DNA from: Hirundichthys speculiger
Lineage: Eukaryota; Chordata; Actinopteri; Beloniformes; Exocoetidae
NCBI GenBank assembly: GCA_018398805.1
Contig: JAGFBZ010000863.1
Coordinates: 1,738,501 to 1,802,500, forward strand
Direction of reading: 5' to 3'
DNA length: 64,000 nt
Part shown: positions 59,001 through 64,000 of the stretch, in pieces
How positions within the stretch are numbered: position 1 is the stretch's first letter
Layout: every line of letters starts with the position of its first letter
Position numbers and translations under genes: made by a program
The notes under the pieces: generated by a model
What the model was told of the DNA's origin: nothing
What the model saw: the letters and a program-made list of their open reading frames with translations, nothing else
The model's database searches: none

Positions 59001-60746
59001 ACCCATTTACCATTCATGTTTAGTCTTGTCAGCTTTAGTGGCACAAATGAAGGTAAGAAATGACAAACAGGAACTAGGATTTAACCATGATGTGAAAATA
59101 ATGGAAGGAGGGAAAGAAATGCATGGAAACACGTATTGAAAGCTTCAGCTTTGCTGAAGTAGCAACAGTTGGTTGAGCTGAAATATGAGTGATCCTCTTA
59201 AAGGCTCTAATTGCTGATCATTACAGCACATATAGGGGGGCTTTGAGTTTATTAGCATTTGTGTGTATTTGTTCATTTACTGCTATGTCTATGTGTCTTA
59301 CTTTGCATGTACATTCTGATTTTCACAGTATGTACATGTGTGAGGGAGCCCACACTGTACACCATGTGTATATGTTTGCAACAGTGTGAGCGGGGAAGTT
59401 ATTGCTGGTATGAATCAAGTTCTCTAATTGGTTCGAGGCCCCAGCAGGAGGCCCCCCCCTCAGGCTGCTGCTAATTGGCCACCAGTCGTGAAGAACGTCA
59501 CACCACTAGTTCAAACTAGGAGTCACTCAATGCCAGACTGTCAACAGGTGTATGTGTCAGAAAAGATCATTTTCTCCATTTATTCCATTATGCATTTCTA
59601 TACTGGATATTGTTGTTTCACCAGAGTAAGAGGGACTAGACATGCAGTTGAAAAACACATTTGCATGATCTGCATTTAACTTTTACAATGTCCTCCGGCA
59701 GCTGGATCAGAACAGCCGAGTAATTACGAAGTTATGACCACTGAGTATTCATGGGTGTATTGTCAATGGGTTGACAGGTGCTGCAACTGGTGTGATCCCA
59801 TTACAAGATGGTTTTTAGTTAGATAAGACCTCATTACTTATTTTGGTGACCAAACCAACTTTTCCAGTTAAATAAAATTCCTTTGTTCAGGGAGAGGTGA
59901 CAGTGTTTATGTGACAAAACTTGGTGTCTCTGCTATTGTTAGATTGTAAGTATCCATAACCACATACACACATACGCGCACACACACCCACGCACAAAAA
60001 AATGTCTATACAAATGAAATGTGTGGCGAGGTACTAGAGAAGTGATGTGTAATGAGGCACCTCTGAAAGAAAAAAGGTTTCATTAACGAAATTGTTGTAA
60101 ATGGTTGAGTAGATTTGAACATAAATCACATGAATGAAAACCTACTACAGATTCACGCTGTATAAAACTTAGAACTGATAATAAGAACCGTAGTTTGCTA
60201 ATGTAAATCAAAAGTAGATGTAGTAGTTTGTTGGTTCATTCTCATCCTGCATGTATACCTGTGGAGATGGCGCATGTTCAAAACTTCAGAGATCGGGAGA
60301 AAAATCTTTTAGAAGCAGTGATAGAGGTCATTTTAACTGAAGCGAGCAAAGAAAATGTATATTATTTTGCTTTCTTATAGGCTAAGGGTGTGACAGGGAC
60401 CAGGAAGACACAGGCCTGCAAAAGGTAACTAATACAGTTAGCTAAAGATGAGTTGAAAAGGAAAATTGTTTGATATAGTTGGATACAAAAACCAACAAAC
60501 AACAAAAGACGTTTTTTATCTACAGCATACAGTGAAATTGTCTTTATAACTGGAGATACCTCTTCATAAGGAACCACATTTGACAATCACACCTGCAAAT
60601 GAGTTGACGAGAAATTCCAAAGCTAATTACATTGCTTTTACTTATTGTATGTGTAATATTGCTTTGCCTCAGGGCTGCCAGGTAATGTATTACTTGTGGT
60701 CCACATTCTATAAAATGACAGTTAGGACTAAGATTTATAGTGGAAA

Positions 60747-60834
<88 letters not shown>

Positions 60835-61450
60835 ATATAACACATTAATGTTGTGAAATTTGATACTGCAAGCAATGTTTATGTATACTTCTTATTTTTT
60901 TACACACGCTCCATGCATGGTCACAGGCAGTAGCAAATTTTGTTTGAATCTACAAAAAAATTGGAATTACTAACACTTTGCAGAAAACCCCACTTTTAAG
61001 CTTATTTATCTATTTTTCTTTTACTTCTCTTTTACACATGTGCACCTGCTCCTGCAAGCTTCTCAAATTCTTGTCCTATAAGGTAGTAGCTTGTCACCAC
61101 CAGTGCCCTGAGGGCTACGACAGAGCTGGAGTCACTTCCAGTAACTAGTTACTCAGGGGAAAAGCCTGTAAGGTTCTACAACACAAAAGAATGTCCTGCA
61201 AGCTGTGATGGACCACAGTTTCTGTTAAGCATGACTTTGGGATAGACTTTTTGTTATTGTTTTTGACTCGACCATAGAGGCCAGCCTACTCAGGGGGTCT
61301 AAGAATGAATTGCCAGCTGTCTTGCCGGAAAAAGCAATCAATCTTGCATCTTTTTGTCCACAAGTTGCTGTTGTCAGTTTTAGAGCCGCCACGTGCGATG
61401 CTACAGTGGGTAAACATGCTTTTCTTAGAAGAAAACATGAGCTGTGCCTA
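53050..61450. other. Mostly unassigned intergenic DNA
   Basis: A short (TA)n at 53119-53138, T-runs near 57070-57090, a short hairpin cttcagctttgctgaag near 59142, and the long (TA)n listed separately are the only structures seen. At 57545-57580 an aaaggagacatattctgcct block resembles a common fish non-coding repeat. A minus-strand frame at 54900-55085 is open and protein-like but was not recognised. Confidence 0.4.
60750..60831. repeat. (TA)n microsatellite
   Basis: About 80 bp of pure TA repeat. Confidence 0.95.
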
Positions 61451-62407
61451 CTCTGAGGGGTATACTACGAAGCGAGATTAGAGGGTTAGCGAGGTATGTT
61501 GAGTCTAAAACCAGGATTTCCGGTACCACGAAGGTGGCTCTCTTTCAACCTGGCTAGATCACCATGGTAACTTACTCTGCAAACTTATCCTGGTCCGGAG
61601 CAGGTTATGTGCAGAGTTTAGGCTCAAATCGGCTATAAAAAAGCACCGCCCTTTCACTTTCACCCAATCCCGTTGACTTTAGCGCCAGGATTGTTGCGAG
61701 GATAGAAAGAGAGTATTCAAGACCGGACTGATCCGCTGGCTTCCCATGACCATATTCTCTATGAACGCTAGAGATTTCCAGCTGAGGGAATACGTTACAT
61801 TTGTAATCTGTTAGAGCCATATATTGGCAGCGCCACCAAACGCAGCCGTGCGCTCACAGTAGCGCAAACGGTGTGCGTTTCTTTGCGTTTCTTTGCCGCG
61901 GGAACCTACATGCATTCAGTTGGTGATGCAGAAAATCTGAGCCAGAATACTGGAATACTGTACTTGCTCTTACTAAACTGCTGAATATGTTTGTAGTATT
62001 CCCTGGCCATCTGCCCACGCTTCAAATAAAAGAAGCGTTTTACTAAATCGCAGGTAACATAAATTAATAGTCCATTATATTGATAATCAGTGTGATGTGG
62101 AATTTCATGTGAAATGTTTTAATATAATTCATAGATTCCCCAGGGTGATAGGGTACCTATTAAAGTGGCCGGTGAACGTATATTGGCATCACAGATAATA
62201 TTAAATCTTAAATTAATTTCACATAGATTTAGCAAAAAACTAAAGTGATTTTTATTTATCATCCATAATGGGACAGTCAGACCTACATAATGTTTAAATC
62301 TGCTGCATTAAGTTTAAAGTTTAAGCGCTCTAAAAGAGGGAGGGAGATTAATTAAGGTGTATTAAGTGGTGAAATAAATATAATTTACTGTGGTAAGAGA
62401 CACTACA

Positions 62408-62496
62408 GAGGGCCCGGGCGGGGTTTGATCCCCAGACTCCCGGGTGAAAGTCACGCATAATTGCCAGTCAGCCAAAGGCATATCCCCTGAGCCATG
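62408..62496 (-). ncRNA. tRNA-like segment with pol III A and B boxes inside the Harbinger element
   Basis: On the minus strand TGGCTCAGGGG (complement of 62484-62494) fits the A-box consensus and GATCAAACC (complement of 62422-62430) fits the B box. Between them is an anticodon-arm-like ACTTTCACCCGGGAGT, reminiscent of tRNA-Glu, and a GC-rich CCCGCCCGGGCCC follows. The A-to-B distance is about 54-60 bases, slightly long. It is probably a tRNA-derived relic or captured SINE head. Confidence 0.4.
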
Positions 62497-62550
62497 TAGC
62501 CAGGACACGTGATCAATCGGAGGTCAGTGACAGGACCTCACACTGTCACA

Positions 62551-62715
62551 TTACGAATTTACACGATCTGCAATTTTTTGCCAGCACTCCTCTCTGGCTT
62601 TATTCGCACCAACAGTGTTGCTTTTGGCCGTAAAGATTTCTTTGAAATCCTCATAGCCCTGCATTATTAAAACCTGCTCCTCCTGACTGAAATATACGGA
62701 CCGCCATCTATCCAT
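62551..62715 (-). CDS. Myb/SANT-like DNA-binding protein of a Harbinger element, partial
   Basis: The Met at 62715 (MDRWRSVYFSQEEQ) starts a 54-codon frame ending VNS at 62551. The pattern FSQEEQVLIMQGYEDFKEI, then KREE-like AREECWQKIADRVN, with spaced Trp and aromatic residues, is the trihelix/Myb-SANT fold of Harbinger Myb-like proteins. In intact elements it helps the nuclease enter the nucleus and bind the TIRs. The frame is short relative to typical proteins of this type, so only a first exon or truncated form is left; CGTAATG right at its end could be a degenerate splice donor. An upstream in-frame Met exists at 62805, but the domain starts at the chosen Met. Confidence 0.6.
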   Translation of the reverse strand: MDRWRSVYFSQEEQVLIMQGYEDFKEIFTAKSNTVGANKAREECWQKIADRVNS

Positions 62716-62927
62716 TTTATCCGGAATAGACGTCAAATGACGCGTCAAACGCCCCCTTTTATGTGAACGCGCACAGAGCAGAAAGCAGAAAGCCGCGATC
62801 GACAAAGATAGTTGATAACCACCGTCGTGGTACCAGTTATCTCTGATCGCGAGTTTCAGGTTTGTTAAGCCAGCTCACCCAAAGAAAGCCTGGCTATGTC
62901 GAACTTGCTTCGTAGTACACCCCTCTG

Positions 62928-64000
62928 GTTGCCTCGAGGGTAAACGTTTTGAAGCACCTTCAAGACACGCACTTGACTTTCAAGAAAAAAATAAATAAAT
63001 AAATTCAATACTCCTTGTGCTCCCTCAGAAAATCCAAGTAGTTTATAATTCAACTCTTAGTGTTTCCTTTTTTTTTATCTTTACTTTTATCATTTATATA
63101 ATCCTAATAGCAAAAATGACAAAGCACTACATTTCAGCTGGTTGTGATAAGTTTTTTTGTTAGTTTTATTTTTATTTTTCCTTCTTCATCTTGTTGTTTA
63201 AGAAGAAACAGTAAGAGTATGTTTAATCAGTTTCAAATCCTGGACTGAAAAAGCCATATATCCACTGATCCAATTATTTATTTACTGCAGTCTAATTAGT
63301 TAACAAAAGGCCATTCTCACCTTCCCAGAGAGCAGTTAATGAAACTTAATCAATCATTTTCCTTGCCTTCATTAAGCATTGATGAATGTTTAAAATGTAA
63401 TACATCTCAAGGTCCCAGTGTGTTTTATTCACATTTATATGGCTGACCTATGCGTGAGAGAGTGTGTGTTTGTATGTGTGTGATCAGTTATTACTTACAT
63501 TGTGGGAATCTAAATCTATTTGTCTTCCTCTTCACATTATTATGTATGTCTACAGTATTCCTTTTAGTGAACAACCTCCAACATTATTTTTGTTTTCATA
63601 TTTTAAGTGTTGGATAAGGATGGTTTTAGTTGTTAAAGCTAGAATTTGGATCAGGCAATAAGGATATTTAAGGTTAGAGTAAGTCTAAGAAATACATTTA
63701 AGACAAAGTCTTGTGAAGCCACACATACAGTTTTGTATCAGTGTGTTTGAGAGAGTGTGCGCTGTCTTGAAGTCAATTAGTGGTATATTGATTTAATTGG
63801 TGCACTCTCCATTAGGACTGTCATCACTTAAACTTTTGACAAGACTGGTATGTGTGAGTGTGCCCGTGGACATTCATGTTTTCATTGTGTCTATGAGGAG
63901 TTTAATGTGTGCTCAACAGAATTTAGAGAAGCAACAGGGATCAATATTATTGACGTTGGCATTATCTGGTAAGGGGGGGAAAAAAAAGGACCTGTGTGTG
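62928..64000. other. Unassigned intergenic DNA
   Basis: A short (AAAT)n run at about 62985-63004 and TG-rich patches near 63455-63482 were seen. No gene was recognised. Confidence 0.4.

Larger units (their letters stand above)
61456..62924 (-). mobile_element. PIF/Harbinger-type transposon, 1.5 kb, non-autonomous
   Basis: Left end AGGGGTATACTACGAAGC (61456) and right end, reverse complement AGGGGTGTACTACGAAGC (to 62924), differ at one position in 18. CTG occurs directly outside both ends (61453-61455 and 62925-62927), consistent with the 3-bp duplication of Harbinger elements. The minus strand carries a Myb/SANT-like ORF, the accessory protein of this superfamily. The DDE nuclease ORF is absent. 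A tRNA-like block lies beyond the Myb ORF. The copy would need a nuclease from a full-length relative. Confidence 0.8.

Noticed and set aside
59138..59160. Short hairpin cttcagctttgctgaag as terminator or RNA element
   Set aside because: A stem of about six to seven bases is expected by chance in 64 kb, and factor-independent terminators do not apply in a vertebrate.

Overview
This looks like AT-rich, gene-poor nuclear DNA from a ray-finned fish, most likely a teleost. Three things point there: the mix of transposon families (pogo, Tc1, hAT, piggyBac, Harbinger, an L1-clade LINE, an RTE-like LINE, a CR1/L2-like LINE, Ty3/gypsy and tRNA-derived SINEs), the many long (TA)n and (CA)n microsatellites, and the absence of bacterial-style gene packing. 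No complete host protein gene, rRNA or functional tRNA gene was recognised. Almost every protein-like signal is a decayed transposon protein. Family assignments rest on motifs, terminal inverted repeats (TIRs) and target-site duplications (TSDs) read by eye.

Layout. 1-1518: unassigned. 1521-4503: pogo-like transposon with 13-bp TIRs, TA duplications and a split, internally deleted transposase on the minus strand. 6251-7951: piggyBac remnant flanked by TTAA, carrying a 139-bp TIR insertion and a SINE tail. About 13640-15310: Ty3/gypsy remnant with gag and integrase but no visible polymerase. 21744-22950: hAT element with 8-bp duplications that keeps a first transposase exon. 23060-23390: minus-strand piece of a CR1/L2-like LINE. 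25650-26755: microsatellites enclosing a Tc1 fragment. 28978-29905: RTE-like reverse transcriptase remnant on the minus strand. 30690-31065: Tc1 HTH remnant. 31571-33465: hAT element with a perfect 8-bp duplication, sitting inside another interspersed repeat. 33510-34365: two diverged copies of a repeat 577 bp apart. 35251-37906: a Tc1 element interrupted by a short retroposon-like repeat and by the 5' part of a LINE. 45307-49372: 5'-truncated L1-clade LINE on the minus strand. 50267-51257: TIR element with a 91-bp-arm foldback. 52030-53047: a tRNA-like sequence and a tRNA-derived SINE. 61456-62924: PIF/Harbinger element with a Myb/SANT-like ORF and a tRNA-like pol III promoter pair.

Nothing here works together as an operon or pathway. 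The functional themes are cut-and-paste transposition, target-primed retrotransposition, and the serial nesting and decay of both. The remaining kilobases could hold conserved non-coding elements or distant exons of flanking genes, which single-sequence reading cannot show. One possible terminal exon (41917-42036, minus) and one possible promoter-like patch (about 20150-20400) are listed at low confidence.
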